Assembly: GCF_011745365.1 (NCBI RefSeq)
Contig: NW_024468915.1
Coordinates: 2,582,653 to 2,646,652 of the forward strand
Source of the DNA: Cryphonectria parasitica EP155
Taxonomy: Eukaryota; Ascomycota; Sordariomycetes; Diaporthales; Cryphonectriaceae
Direction: 5' to 3'
DNA length: 64,000 nucleotides
The position numbers were made by a program, and so were the translations under genes. Of this stretch, positions 23,149-34,226 are shown piece after piece. The notes beneath the pieces were generated by a model. That model searched no databases. It saw nothing but the letters and a program-made list of their open reading frames with translations, and was not told the origin of the DNA. Each line of letters starts with the position of its first letter. Position 1 is the first letter of the stretch.

Positions 23149-24239
23149 GGATCAGACTTACCTTCAACGTCACAGTCGCAGGGCGTAACTCCCTGGCCCA
23201 CGGGACAGTCGAGACTCAACGCCTCGTCATCCACATCCTTCAATATCTCGCTGATCCTCTGCACCACAATCTCGTGTCCAGTCTGCTGTGGCTCGACCGC
23301 AATGCGGCACATCAAATTGGCCTGCGCATGCGCCGGGATCACATTCAGCGCAACCCCGCCCTCCATCATGCCGACATTGACAGTGGTATTGCCATACCGC
23401 TCACTGCTCCCCAGGTCGGCGTCGAGAACTTTGACCATAGCCCTCATCAACACCTCGTTGGCGCTCTTGCCCTGCCACGGGTATCCACTGTGCGCCGCCT
23501 TGCCCCGCGCCGTCACATCACAGCGCAACGCGCCCTTGTGCCCGCATGCAAGCTTGTTCTCGGTCGGCTCACCGAACACGGCGGCCCGGATGTTCAGCGA
23601 CGACGAGTTCAACGCAGAAAACGCCTTCATCCCATCGCCATTGATCTCCTCGCCGACCACGTAGAGCACCATGATGTCCTCGGGTGCCAGGGACCCTGAG
23701 GAGAGGAGCTCATGGACAGCAGTGAGCTGGGCTGCAACACTGCCCTTGGCGTCCACGGAGCAACGGCCCGAGATGGTGGTGGACCTTGTCACATCGCCCT
23801 CTTCAATGGAGTACGGTATGTGAGGCGGCACGCAGTCGATGTGGCTCGTGACGAGGACCTTGGGTTTCGGCCCCGTGCTCGAGCGCTCCGAGGGGGGCCA
23901 TGCAATGATGTTGAAGCGCTCCTCGTCTGAAGGCGTGTTGGGCCTCGGCGGCACAGGCTGCACCTCATAGCTCCATGACTTGGAGGTAAAATAGTCGACC
24001 AGGAATGCTCCAGCGTTGTGCTCGAGACCAGAGGTGGAGGGGATCTCAACGAGGTGCTTGTGCAGGATCAGCAGGTCAGCCCGGTACGATGGCACCGTCA
24101 GGACGTCATGGTGTGGCTCGAGAGAAGTCGGAGGACGTTCGACAACGGCGAGAGGTTGTTGGAGGTCTAAGCTGGCGGCGGCTGAGCCAGCTGTCAGTGT
24201 AGAGCTCAGTAGGAGCTGTACCAGGTGTTTAAACACCAT
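22844..24239 (-). CDS. Secreted or vacuolar M20-family metallopeptidase (ArgE/carboxypeptidase-like)
   Basis: Exons 24239-23162 and 23031-22844 encode 421 aa, with an N-terminal signal peptide (first ~22 residues, ending GSAAA). The M20 di-zinc ligands appear in order: SHIDCVPPH, the bridging Asp in GRCSVDAKGS, the catalytic Glu pair in VVGEEINGDG, a Glu in FGEPTENKLACGHKG, and a late His in ILVAHGDDEALTVGDL. The family covers acetylornithine deacetylase, succinyl-diaminopimelate desuccinylase and carboxypeptidases. The signal peptide argues against mitochondrial arginine synthesis and for a secretory or vacuolar hydrolase. The intron holds a long GA/CT microsatellite next to its 5' splice site. 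Confidence 0.9.
23102..23146. repeat. CT dinucleotide microsatellite inside an intron
   Basis: About 22 uninterrupted CT units on the plus strand. It reads as GA in the transcript of the M20 peptidase gene and lies within its intron (23032-23161), starting about 15 nt from the donor. Confidence 0.95.
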
Positions 24240-25459
24240 CTTGGGCTTCCAGTGGGAGACCTCGTTGACGTGGAAGCTTGCCACCACCTCGAACAGTGGG
24301 TGGATTTGTTGATGTTGGTGAGGAGGATTGCCTTTGGAAAATTGCAGGCCCAAACCGAGAGCAGAGGCTTACATGACGTTTATTTACTGCTGAGAGAGGG
24401 ACTAGCTCTAGCGACTGGCTGCCTGATACCAGGGCCGAGGTCGGGCGCTGTGGGTACTGATAGGCACTGATAACGAGCTCCCACCCCCTGGAGTGGGGCC
24501 CTACCCTGTCATGATACCCTAACAGCGCAGTGGTACGCTAAGTACTGTGCTATACTGAAGCACTCGTATATAAAGTATGAAATCCGCCTGGTCGCTACGA
24601 GAATTATCTTCGTCAAAATTGTATAACGCTCCCATTAAATGAACACTGATGAACATTGTATTTGATCAATTCACTTGGAAAACTTTCTCGACTGGGCTCT
24701 GAGGAACGGGCAAGCAGACAGTGTATATATGGGATGTATACAATTTCGTGATTGAATAGGGATTGCCCAACCACGTGCATTCATACAGGTGACTGTGGTG
24801 CTCAAGTTCACATTATCACGCACAATGTGATCGGATGAAGTTTTCGATGGTTCATCATGTTGCGTGCCTCAACAATCCTTCCTATATTTAAAGGGTATCA
24901 TAATATGGTCTTAGACACTCAAATCAGAGAGTAGCCCAGAGGCGGTGCCAGCCAACCTTAGGAGGTTATGTAGCAGACGAGTCATCTCTGATGGAGCGGA
25001 CAACTCGGAAGAAGATGAGTTACGGTACTGGTAGCGAGGTTGACAAAAGAAGGCTTGCAAACTTAGTGCAGATGCTTCTCGTGGTTTGATTCAGCGCCAG
25101 GCCGTCAGCAGTATGAGTAAGTAACACAGCGTTGCATGGTCAGGATGGAGCGACATCTGGCCGACTCCGTAGTACTTCGGCGCTTATACAATGTTTGTTG
25201 GGATCTACATAACAACAGGTTCTAGACGGCACGCCCCCGTGTATCATTACCTTCAAAATTGGGAGCCCAATTCATTAATTATTCATTCTTGAAAGTGCAG
25301 GTCCGTAATGTTTCGGAGGGGAGCCACTGCGCCTAATATTCGAAATATAAGAACATCAATAGGCCTCGCTGCTTAGAACCGTTAGCATACACATCCTTTA
25401 CAACAAACGCATCACTTATCTGCTTTTGCCTCAGTTAATCCAAGTATCCTCCTACAGCA
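24240..25459. other. Intergenic region, about 1.2 kb
   Basis: Divergent region between the M20 peptidase (-) and the DJ-1-like gene (+). AT-rich in the middle. No gene or repeat recognised. Confidence 0.6.
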
Positions 25460-26188
25460 ATGGCAAACACTCGTACCAATGGCGCGGTGCCTTTGTCCTA
25501 CGGGCTCCTCATATTTCCTGGGTTCGAAGTACTCGATGCGGCCGGCCCCATAGAGCTGCTTAATGTTCTCTCCGTTTACATGGGCCACAATGAAATTCAG
25601 CTAAGCGTGATTGCCGCCACCCTGGACGTTGTAACGCCTGCGCTTCGTGGTCCAGATGTGCCAGGCCACCGCTTTGCTGGCAAACAGCATTATCTCCCGA
25701 CACACACCTTCGACACGGCGCCGGCCCTCGATGTTCTCATCGTGCCTGGCGGTGTCGGCACTTTCAAGCCGGCTGAGAAGATCGGGCCCATGGTCGAATT
25801 CATTCGCAATGTCTACAACGGCTCCCTCGGCAACCCGCCGCTGCAGTACGTGTTCAGCATCTGCACCGGTTCTCGGCTCTTTGCAGAAGCTGGTATCCTA
25901 CGGGGCCACAAGGCCACGACGAACAAGCAAGGCTGGAAGAGTGTCACCAAGTTGACAGACAAGACGCACTGGGTAGCCAAGGCTCGATGGGTTGCAAGTG
26001 GAAACATATGGACAACCTCTGGGGTTACTGCGGGCATGGATGGCATGGTGGCGTTGATTGCACAGATCTATGGGGACGAGAAGGCCGAGGCTCTATGCGA
26101 CATGGTTGAACACTCTCGTCAGAAGGACCCGGAGAATGATCCTTTTGCTATCAAGAACGGGTGTCAAGATGTCTTGCCGCTGGAATGA
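25460..26188 (+). CDS. DJ-1/PfpI-family protein
   Basis: Single exon, 242 aa, ATG at 25460. The class-I glutamine-amidotransferase-like fold is visible: YGLLIFPGFEVLDAAGP at the N-terminus, VLIVPGGVGT at about residues 92-101, and the nucleophile elbow with Cys135 in FSICTGSRLFAEAG. The overall pattern is that of ThiJ/PfpI proteins related to isonitrile hydratase and the regulatory half of AraC-type GATase proteins; no DNA-binding domain is attached. Enzymatic activity and substrate cannot be told from sequence. Probably cytosolic. Confidence 0.92.
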   Translation: MANTRTNGAVPLSYGLLIFPGFEVLDAAGPIELLNVLSVYMGHNEIQLSVIAATLDVVTPALRGPDVPGHRFAGKQHYLPTHTFDTAPALDVLIVPGGVGTFKPAEKIGPMVEFIRNVYNGSLGNPPLQYVFSICTGSRLFAEAGILRGHKATTNKQGWKSVTKLTDKTHWVAKARWVASGNIWTTSGVTAGMDGMVALIAQIYGDEKAEALCDMVEHSRQKDPENDPFAIKNGCQDVLPLE

Positions 26189-26879
26189 AGACTTATGAGA
26201 GGGACGAGTTTGGCTCACACCCAAACGTCATTTTGGAATTAGTCGAATGCCAAACCTTGGAGCTTTCGCCTTCATAGTCTCCATGGCCCTGTAACTGCAA
26301 AACTTATACCTTCTACTATATCCTATAACATATTTGCTATCAATACGTATGCTGACATGATCTTCTGACCGGGTTTAGTGGCTTTTGGCATGTTGCACGT
26401 GCATTCATGGAAACTTTGCGAGTGGCATCTCGGCGTAGCATTCGCAAGTGGAGCATATGTCATCTTGCATGCCTGATGCTGCCCGGGGTGCCAAGGTCCG
26501 GGAAGCAATTCAAGGTTCAGGGCGACGATCACTGCCAAACCTACAAGGACCCTGGATTTTTCAGCATGGCCAGTAACGTCTTGGCCCCACGAGCCGCCCA
26601 GGATCCGGAATGGCGGCGATGAATTGTCAAAGAAATCTTGGGCATATGATGTCAAGCCTATTGTTGTCCAAGGGAGGAACCCAAATGTCTAAACAATGAC
26701 TGCACACAATGGCTCTTTCAGCACACCCCCCTGGAGAGCCAAAACATTCCCTTTGTCTTATCTTTCAACTCTTCTTACGCCTGGAGAAAGTGTTATATAC
26801 ACCCTCGTTCGCTCCCTGATGCCTCGCCACCAGCAGGTCCGTCCCTCACTTTCCCAAGGCACATGACTTTGCGATCATC
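26189..26879. other. Intergenic region
   Basis: 3' flank of the DJ-1-like gene and promoter of the following membrane-protein gene. No additional gene seen. Confidence 0.6.
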
Positions 26880-27716
26880 ATGTCTGAACCACACGCACCG
26901 CTACCAACTCATTCACGTTCGGCGCGGCAGGCCTCTACCCGCACCACGAGGCGTGAGCAATACCCACCTTCAACTCATTCCAACAGGCACTATCCGCAGC
27001 GCAATGCTTCGAGTCGCACCAACACGAGCGCCAGGACCCTGTCAAGGGACCCTAGCTTCGACGCGGTTCCTCGACGGCCGACCAATGGCCTGCAAAGGGT
27101 CGAGACGGTGCAGACACAATACATGGAGATGCTCCTCAGCCTAGACAAGATCCCCAGGTTCCACAATATTCTGGCTTCTTTCTTCGGGTGGCTGCTCCTC
27201 GCAGGCTTTGTTGTCTTCCCAGGCACATTCACAAACATCCAGGAACTCTCGGCAGACCCGACTCTGGCTGGACACCCAGACGCCGCTGCGATATTGAACG
27301 ATGTCCAGAACCTCCCGCTGGTGATTGTTGCCGCCATCGTCTGCGGCATAGGAACCTTCGGTCTTATCTGGCTTGCTGTGTGCTGGCGTACGAATTACGT
27401 CTGGTTGCTGAACAAGATCTTTCTTCCTGGTGCGACCAATGCGGTAGCTGGTCTGATCTCCACGCTCATCGCCGTGTATACGCAAAAGGACGGAGAATGG
27501 AGTGTGATGGCGAAGGCAACAGGTGCTGTCGAGGCTGGAGCCTTGATAGTTTGTGGCTCGCTCTTCATCCTTTGCACCTTGATGCTGCAGTGGGTCAAAA
27601 GAAAGCACGCCAAAGAGACGAGGATGTTCGAGAAGAGCTATGGAGACGCAGGTATCCTGGAGAAGACGGGCAAGAAGCTCATGGCACCCGCCGTGGAGCC
27701 GCAGAGTGTGATCTGA
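26880..27716 (+). CDS. Fungal four-helix membrane protein, function unknown
   Basis: Single exon, 278 aa, starting at ATG 26880. The first ~85 residues are Arg/Ser/Thr/Pro-rich and probably cytosolic. Four hydrophobic segments follow: FFGWLLLAGFVVFPGTF, LVIVAAIVCGIGTFGLIWL, ATNAVAGLISTLIAVY and GALIVCGSLFILCTLML. The C-terminus is short, basic and ends QSVI. I do not recognise a characterised family. The even helix count and the basic N-terminus favour both ends in the cytosol. Neighbouring genes give no functional hint. Confidence 0.85.
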   Translation: MSEPHAPLPTHSRSARQASTRTTRREQYPPSTHSNRHYPQRNASSRTNTSARTLSRDPSFDAVPRRPTNGLQRVETVQTQYMEMLLSLDKIPRFHNILASFFGWLLLAGFVVFPGTFTNIQELSADPTLAGHPDAAAILNDVQNLPLVIVAAIVCGIGTFGLIWLAVCWRTNYVWLLNKIFLPGATNAVAGLISTLIAVYTQKDGEWSVMAKATGAVEAGALIVCGSLFILCTLMLQWVKRKHAKETRMFEKSYGDAGILEKTGKKLMAPAVEPQSVI

Positions 27717-28207
27717 AAACAGAAGAAATGAAGGAAGCCTGCTGGTCAGGCTTTGGGATCTATTTTTGTTTCCTTTGTAGTTTGATACCCGGAGCGCCGA
27801 TACTTGTGAGAAAGCGTACAAGTTAATGATATGATGTTGTTCAAAATTCTAATTTTCAATTTTCATGCATGACAACCATCTCAGGCATGTCGTCGCCAGG
27901 AGGCCACGCAGAGGAGGAGTGAGTTAAATGAGAGCGCGCAGTGAACTATCTAAGGCAAAGTATAAGCGGCCCTGAAAGCTGCTTTTTCGCAGAGATCCTG
28001 GTTTGTAACACAACACAGAGGGAGTCAATCATTATTACATAGAAAAATGCTGATTCCGCCGCTCATTATTGTCAGTGAGTGAGGTCATTGATTTCTTCAC
28101 CTCCTCGTCTGTTTAATCATATATGCCCGATTTGTCCCAGCGACGGGACTGGAGATCTCAGGAAAGAATCAGCTATGTAAGGTCTCAACTGTTGTTAGTC
28201 AACTTTT

Positions 28208-28240
28208 GTTGCAACAGTGGTCACCAGTGCTCGGCACTGG
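28208..28240. repeat. Palindrome-cored dispersed repeat, copy 1
   Basis: Starts with GTTGCAA and contains CCAGTGC-TCG-GCACTGG, a 7-bp perfect inverted pair around a 3-base spacer. A diverged second copy lies at 51997-52029 with the same head and the same stem, suggesting a fragment of a dispersed element. Confidence 0.55.
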
Positions 28241-28507
28241 CTATAATTACCCTATATCTCCCCAACTTTCATCTTGTGGTGTCGTGCTGCTTCACCGTGT
28301 CTGCACGCGGGGTAGCAGATAAGTATTACTAAATTCCTAGTTTCTGATCATGCCTGGTTAGTTAGGTGTTAAGAACATCATGGCTGGGTTTCATGCTTTG
28401 GATCAAATACGTTGGAGGTCAGCAATCTCGTAGGCTTTCTGAGAACTCTCCGAAGCCAATTTCCGCAAGTGCTGTTAGAAACCCTCCTGCTGTATCGAGA
28501 CATAACC

Positions 28508-28514
28508 TATAAAA
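28508..28514 (+). promoter_or_regulatory. TATA-like box of the MFS pump gene
   Basis: TATAAAA lies 176 bp before the start codon at 28684, a plausible place for a core promoter followed by a leader of about 100-140 nt. Assigned by position only. Confidence 0.35.
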
Positions 28515-28683
28515 GGGACTCAATTGAGAACATAAGCTCAGAAATTACAAATGAGACACAATAACATGAAAAGGGAAAGGATCTCAGTCGTATTTCGCAA
28601 TCGCGCTCAGAAGGACGGCCATATTTATTTGATTACTTTTTCATATTCGCTCCCTTCGAACGTTTTAGTACACCATCCTTAGC

Positions 28684-30540
28684 ATGCCATCGAATGAGGT
28701 AAATGCCGTTACGGCAATGAAACCAGGGTTGAAATTGTCGAATGAAAATGGTGGTCAAAGTCGAAAAGGCCCAAGGTTTTGGCTTATCTTGATTGCAGCC
28801 GCCTTGGCCGCCCTCTTGACGACGTTGGAGGCCACCATAACATCTACGGTCCTCCCGACAATAGTAGCCGATCTTGGAGGAGGAGATGGCTACATCTGGG
28901 CCGTTGATGGATACTTCTTGACCATGTAAGGAACCACGTTTGTTCCTTGATGCCACGCTCTCGACGTTGAGACTAAACACTGATACATGATACAGGGCCT
29001 CCCTCCAGCCTATGTTTGGGCAGCTCGCCAACGTCTTTGGGCGCCGATGGCCCTTGATCACCTCCACAGCGATATTTGTGCTAGGGAGCGGCATAGCTGG
29101 CGGGTCAGTACCAGCAAGATTTCTCATCTTCAACTCTCTTGGGGTTGTAAGAATGTTTTCAGTATATCGATGGCTGACAAGTAGAAAGGGTATAGATCTG
29201 TCAACATGGCTATGCTGATTGCCAGCCGAGTGATTCAAGGTATCGGAGGATCTGGTATCAATGTACTGGTTGAGACGGTTGTCTGCGACCTGGTTCCTCT
29301 GCGGGAGCGAGGCAAATATATGTCTGCATTGTTCGGCATGATTGCTCTTGGAACCGCACTGGGCCCTCTTTTCGGGGGGCTTATTGTGACCTATTCCTCC
29401 TGGCGCTGGGTGTTCTACATGGCTCTACCCGTGGGAGGTCCGGCTCTGGTGTTGCTGTTTGTTTTTCTTCACGTCAATTACGACAAGTCGAACAGTTTGG
29501 CAACCAAGGTGCAGAAGCTGGACTGGCTGGGCAACATGATTTTTGTGGGAGCCAGCTGCTCCGTCCTGCTCGCTCTGAGCTGGGCAGGCTCTGTGTACCC
29601 CTGGTCCTCGTACCAGATCATTGTGCCTCTTGTCATTGGCATCGTCGCTCTTGGGGGATTTGGGATACTGGAGGGCTCTCGGCTCGTGATGAACCCAATG
29701 ATGCCTCTCCATCTCTTTTCTAACCGAACCTCAACCACCACCTTCATGTTGACTTTCCTCCACGGTTTTGTCAGCATGTGGGCGCTATATTTTCTTCCTG
29801 TCTATTTTCAAGGCGTTCTCGGCGCAACGCCCAATCGCTCTGGAATCATGTTCCTGCCGACCATCCTTACCGTGGTACCTTCTGCAATTATAGGAGGGCT
29901 GCTCGTCTCTAAATTCGGCCGATACAAGCCAATATTTTTTGTTGGGTTCGCCATCATACTGGTCGGTTTTGGTCTTTTCACCCTTCTAACTCCAAGTTCC
30001 AGCACGGGTGTCTGGGTAGGTTTCCAGGTCATCGAGTCTGCCGGCGTCGGTATCACTATACCAAGCCTCCTCCCTGCCGTGTTGGCGCCCTTATCAGACA
30101 AGGACACAGCGCTGGCCACAGGTACCTGGGCGTTCATGCGCAGTTTTGGCCTGACTTGGGGTACCGCCGTTGCGGCTGCTGTCTTTGACAATCGCGCCGC
30201 CCAGTTGGCGGCCTCGGGTGCCATTACAGACAAAAGGGTGGCGGCGCAATTGATGGCCGGTGGTGCGTACTCGGCCGCTACAGCCGAGTTCCTGGACTCA
30301 TTGTCGGCCGAGACACGCACGCAGGTTTCTAACGTTCTGAACACCAGTCTGAAGCGGTCGTGGCAGGTTGCCATCGCATTCGCCGCTGTTGGGCTCTTGC
30401 TTGTCATGTTGCTAAAAGAAATTCCTCTTCGAAAAGAGCTGTTGGACAACGAGTTTGGTATGATCGAGACAAGAAAAGACGCCTCCTCCAACCCCAGCGC
30501 ACATGAAGCAGGAAACCTTGTCGTTGGATCGGATGCATAG
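28684..30540 (+). CDS. DHA14-type MFS multidrug/toxin efflux transporter
   Basis: Exons 28684-28925, 28996-29103 and 29196-30540 encode 564 aa. Both introns (70 and 92 nt) are GT-AG and restore the conserved motifs. Typical signatures are LEATITSTVLPTIVADLGG in helix 1, motif A around GQLANVFGRRW, motif B RVIQGIGGSG, and motif C GMIALGTALGPLFGGLI. The hydrophobic pattern fits 14 helices. Members are plasma-membrane proton antiporters that export toxins, drugs or the host's own metabolites. It converges with a Zn2Cys6 regulator (112 bp between stops), with a flavin monooxygenase beyond, which suggests export of the compound that module handles. Confidence 0.93.
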
Positions 30541-30652
30541 AAGATGAGCGCACATAAGACATTACAGGCACTCAGCGATGGCTTGCCAGCATGACAGTTT
30601 CGGGTTCTCAGAATGTCGTGGCGGATTCGGTGGAGTTTTCTTTGTTGGATTT

Positions 30653-32026
30653 TCAATTTCCCAGGAGCTCTATAACTGCATTAATGTTTCCTCTGATTGA
30701 GTCTACATGACTTTGGCCTCCACCCGGCGACCTGATATCTTCTTGTGTCATGACAACCTGAAGCAGTGGTGCTATATCGATGTTGCTGAAGATTCCATTG
30801 GAAGCGAAGCTTGTCTTGTCTGAGAGACAATATCTGGCCGGGAGCCCTAGACAACGCTGCAGATCCTGAATATGGTTCTGGATGACATCGGCAACGCCCT
30901 TAGCATATGTCTTGACTGATATATCCTCCATCGTTGGAAAGTCACCGATGCGGAAGACCGCTTTGACCCGTGCCGACTCCATCATCTCTATTGGAATCTT
31001 ACGCGAAGCTTGTGAGATATTACAGAATAGAGAGTCATATATCCGCATGAGCCGAAGGTAGTTCGAAAGTATCAAGAGGAGTGTTGGCGTGCTGAGCGAG
31101 TTTTGTGTAGTGCGACGGAAGGCAGCAGCAGATGTGATGGTGATGGCATTGCTCGACGAGGGCGCAGGCTGCTGAGAGGGGTGCAGCTTCCGGACAATTT
31201 CTGTCAACTCCTTTGTACAAGAAATCACCGGAGCTACAGGATTTTCCATCGACTTCTCCATCAAGTCCAAACAGCCCTGTGCCAACTGCTCTGGCTTGCC
31301 GATCGAGTCCATGGCGAGGGAGCACTCAGTCAACTTTTCACCGAGTCGTGACAACAGAATCGTGGGATTCAAGCTCTGAGCGATATTATCACATGATACG
31401 TGGATAGATGGATTGCGCGTATCATTCCCGAAGATGTCGCTGCGGCCATGACCCGGGTCTGTCATATCAAAATTATCGCCACCGAACAGGGCCTCTTCAC
31501 GGAGGATGAAATTTGCATGCCGTCCCAAAGAAAGAGGCCCTAGGAGGCAGTTTTCCTCCGCGGAAGCAGACCCAAGAGGCCCCTCCAAGGTCTGATGTGA
31601 TGACCACGTGTCCGAAAGGTGTTGTAACGCAAATTCCGAATGAAGCGCAGGTTGAGCAGGCCTGGCAGGCTCAAGATCGCCCAGAAGGTTCGACGGTGTG
31701 TTGACCACGGACCACGCCGCGGACCCTTCTGCCAGCGTCTGGTCACCGACCCAAGACATATGTAAGCCAAGGTCAGCGGCTAATCGCGGGCTTGCAACAC
31801 CTCTGTGCGAGGGAGAGCAGGCAACCGCACGGGGTGGGTTCTGTGGGCCATCGACAGGCGTCTTTCGTGGTCGCCCGAGGAGACCTGGAGTGCCAGTAGT
31901 GCATGTGGCGCCAACGCGAAGGCAGCGTGCGCAAGGCTCAATGCTGTCATGAGTCCGAGGACATCGCAGTCGCTTTTGTCTGCACCGATCGCAAGCGGAG
32001 CGCTTGGCAAATCTAGGTGTCTCCAT
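30653..32026 (-). CDS. Zn2Cys6 (GAL4-type) transcription factor, cluster-regulator-like
   Basis: Read as a single exon of 457 aa from ATG 32026. The binuclear zinc cluster lies at residues 12-42: Cys12, 15, 22, 32, 35, 42 with spacing 2-6-9-2-6 and the basic stretch RCRQKRLRCP, followed by a GRPRK basic patch. This resembles regulators of secondary-metabolite clusters of the AflR type. The C-terminal half has the Leu-rich pattern usual for their regulatory domain. The frame stays open upstream to about 32209 with another ATG at 32134, so a longer N-terminus or a 5' intron is possible. Placed between an efflux pump and a flavin monooxygenase, it probably regulates both. Confidence 0.88.
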   Translation of the reverse strand: METPRFAKRSACDRCRQKRLRCPRTHDSIEPCARCLRVGATCTTGTPGLLGRPRKTPVDGPQNPPRAVACSPSHRGVASPRLAADLGLHMSWVGDQTLAEGSAAWSVVNTPSNLLGDLEPARPAQPALHSEFALQHLSDTWSSHQTLEGPLGSASAEENCLLGPLSLGRHANFILREEALFGGDNFDMTDPGHGRSDIFGNDTRNPSIHVSCDNIAQSLNPTILLSRLGEKLTECSLAMDSIGKPEQLAQGCLDLMEKSMENPVAPVISCTKELTEIVRKLHPSQQPAPSSSNAITITSAAAFRRTTQNSLSTPTLLLILSNYLRLMRIYDSLFCNISQASRKIPIEMMESARVKAVFRIGDFPTMEDISVKTYAKGVADVIQNHIQDLQRCLGLPARYCLSDKTSFASNGIFSNIDIAPLLQVVMTQEDIRSPGGGQSHVDSIRGNINAVIELLGN

Positions 32027-32740
32027 GGCCGGAAATGTTGGGTGAGGAGTTCCGAGAGCATGTTTGATTGAGTATGGGAACTCTGCTCTGCATTTGGTCT
32101 GTCCTAAAAAAGCCTGAGAGAGGGTCAGTAGCATTGGAAAGTCTCCGAGTGATAGAATCAAGGTTCGGAGGGTTCTCACCTCATTAGTAATGAAAGTATC
32201 CGCGACCAACTTGCAAACGAACTAATTAGCACTTATATGGGTTTATATACATCGTTTAGCATGCATTATCAGAATAATATATCCTTGTACTTATTAGAAT
32301 CTCAAAATTACTTTCTTCTGTCGAGGGGCTATTCCTGGTTCAGTTTGACGCTCGAGTGCTTGCGCCTGCGTTAGAGATCATCCTTGGCATGTGCCCAATT
32401 ATATGCTTCAGTGTATCCTTGAAACAAGACGAGTAGACAGGATAATTACAGCTCAATGATTTGGTGTCGATTCACAAGTCGACTCTGTATGCTGCCGGGA
32501 ATACGTTAAATCCAACCACATGCAGACGCTCTGGTCTTGTACATGTATTTATATGCTTCTCCGAATTTGATACTTAGTAAGCTGTCTTATCGAATGTCTA
32601 TTCAGGCGCAGTATACTGGGTTCTACTATATATATATGTATATCAAAAAGAAAAACAACCAAAAAACCCAACGATGGAGATTGTAATATGCGGAGACATT
32701 CGAGCACATAGAGCGAAGTGTGGCCAATGTGCACACCGTC
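32027..32740. other. Intergenic region between regulator and monooxygenase
   Basis: Promoter of the Zn2Cys6 gene and 3' flank of the monooxygenase gene, both on the minus strand. AT-rich, with a short TA run near 32630. No gene seen. Confidence 0.6.
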
Positions 32741-34226
32741 TCAAGCCTTCGAAATAGGCTGCACAAGACCCTCGCGCTCCAGACCAGGTTTCTCGTTTCC
32801 ACAAGTTACGTCCTTAGAGCTCGAGTGCTTTCGGAATATATCGTCAAAGACATCTTCCGCATGAGCTTCGGCATCGTGGAAATGAATCCAGTCCTCTCGA
32901 GGAAGGGCGATGCTGGATGGATCCTGTTTGACCTTTTCCCAATCCGTCTTATGCCACATGTCTCTGGTCGTCTCACCTGTTTTTTGGACGGCCTTTACAC
33001 GCTCATACCTACGGAAGAACAAGAGTCAGAAATATGCATCTACAGCCAGCATAGAGGGAACAAATTACCTGATTTCCTCGTGTGTTTTTAGAGCGGCCTG
33101 TACGTGGTCTCTTCCAGCCCGACGTAAGCACACTCCAAGCGTGACTCCGTCTTCCATCGCTTGAGTTGCTCCTTGGGTCGAGGTTGGCAAGAAAGGATGT
33201 GCAGAGTCTCCCAGCAGCAGGAGTCTCTGTTTCTGGCTGACCCAAGTTGGCAATGGCTCGCGATAGACAAGTTTCCAGTCGACCAAGGACGGGGTTTTCT
33301 CTACGATGGCCTTGCATGTCGGATCCCACCCTTCCAGAACCTTGAAGACATCCTCAAGTTTGCCTGGAAATGACCATGATTCGTCAATGTCGTACTCATC
33401 CTTGTGGGTAAGCACCCAGGAGCAGTCTGAGCCGTTTTTGATGGTTGAGAAGAGGAAGTGAACATCCGGGCCTATCCATCCATTGAAGGTGTCGCCATTC
33501 TCACAGAATTCCTTGGTCCGAGGGTCTTTGATCATGTCCGTATTTGGGAACCTTTACAAAATGTTAGAATACCACTTAGATAAACTTCTAAATGTAGAAG
33601 CCGCCAACTTGGAGCTCGTGTGAAACGTACCAGGCCCTCCAGATAGCGTAGCCCGACGGTCGAGGCCTATCCTCATACCCAAGAACGAGCTCTCTAGCCT
33701 TGGATCGAACTCCATCTGCACCAACAACCACATCGGCGATGACCTTTTCTCCACTGTTGAGAATGATACCAGCATGATTATCGTCCTCGAAGTATTCCGA
33801 GACATTCTGTCCCAAATGAATCGGGATATCGAGTTCGTCCTTGGCATAGTCAAAAACGACTCTATGCAGCTCGCCTCTGTGCCCGTTGAGAACTGGCGTC
33901 TCTGGATTCATCTCAGGCGTCTTTTGATGCAACATGACCTCGCCAGTGTCCCATTTATGAATGCGGAATCCGTACTCCCTCAGGTCGATGCTCAGCTTTC
34001 GCATTCGGTCCGTAATCTCACCTGGCGAGTTGCCCCAGCGATAGAGAATTCGGCCGGCATTGGCACCGAACGAGATGATGTCGCCGAGGGTCTTTAGTTC
34101 GGGAAAAGACTCGTAGATGGCAACATCATGACCTTGACGGCGGCATTCTATGGCCGCTGTCAGGCCACCAAATCCAGCCCCGACTATCACGACCTTGATC
34201 CCAGTGCTCGGCTTAGACTTCGCCAT
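32741..34226 (-). CDS. FAD-dependent monooxygenase, salicylate-hydroxylase-like
   Basis: Exons 34226-33631, 33551-33069 and 33008-32741 encode 448 aa. Introns are 79 and 60 nt with exact frames. Group A flavoprotein monooxygenase signatures are all present: the N-terminal dinucleotide fold KVVIVGAGFGGLTAAIE, the central VVVGADGVRSKAR (DG motif), and the C-terminal LLLLGDSAHPFLPTSTQGA (GD motif). Such enzymes use NAD(P)H and O2 to hydroxylate aromatic rings or polyketide intermediates. The C-terminal tail after the GD motif is charged and variable. No signal peptide. It neighbours a Zn2Cys6 regulator and is divergent from a sugar-type MFS gene. Substrate unknown. Confidence 0.93.

Larger units (their letters stand above)
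27717..28683. other. Intergenic region upstream of the MFS pump
   Basis: No gene. It contains a palindromic element at 28208-28240 that recurs near 52 kb, and a TATA-like box at 28508. Confidence 0.6.

Noticed and set aside
32027..32134. Longer N-terminus of the Zn2Cys6 regulator from ATG 32134
   Set aside because: Possible, but the zinc cluster is usually close to the N-terminus; the shorter start was preferred.
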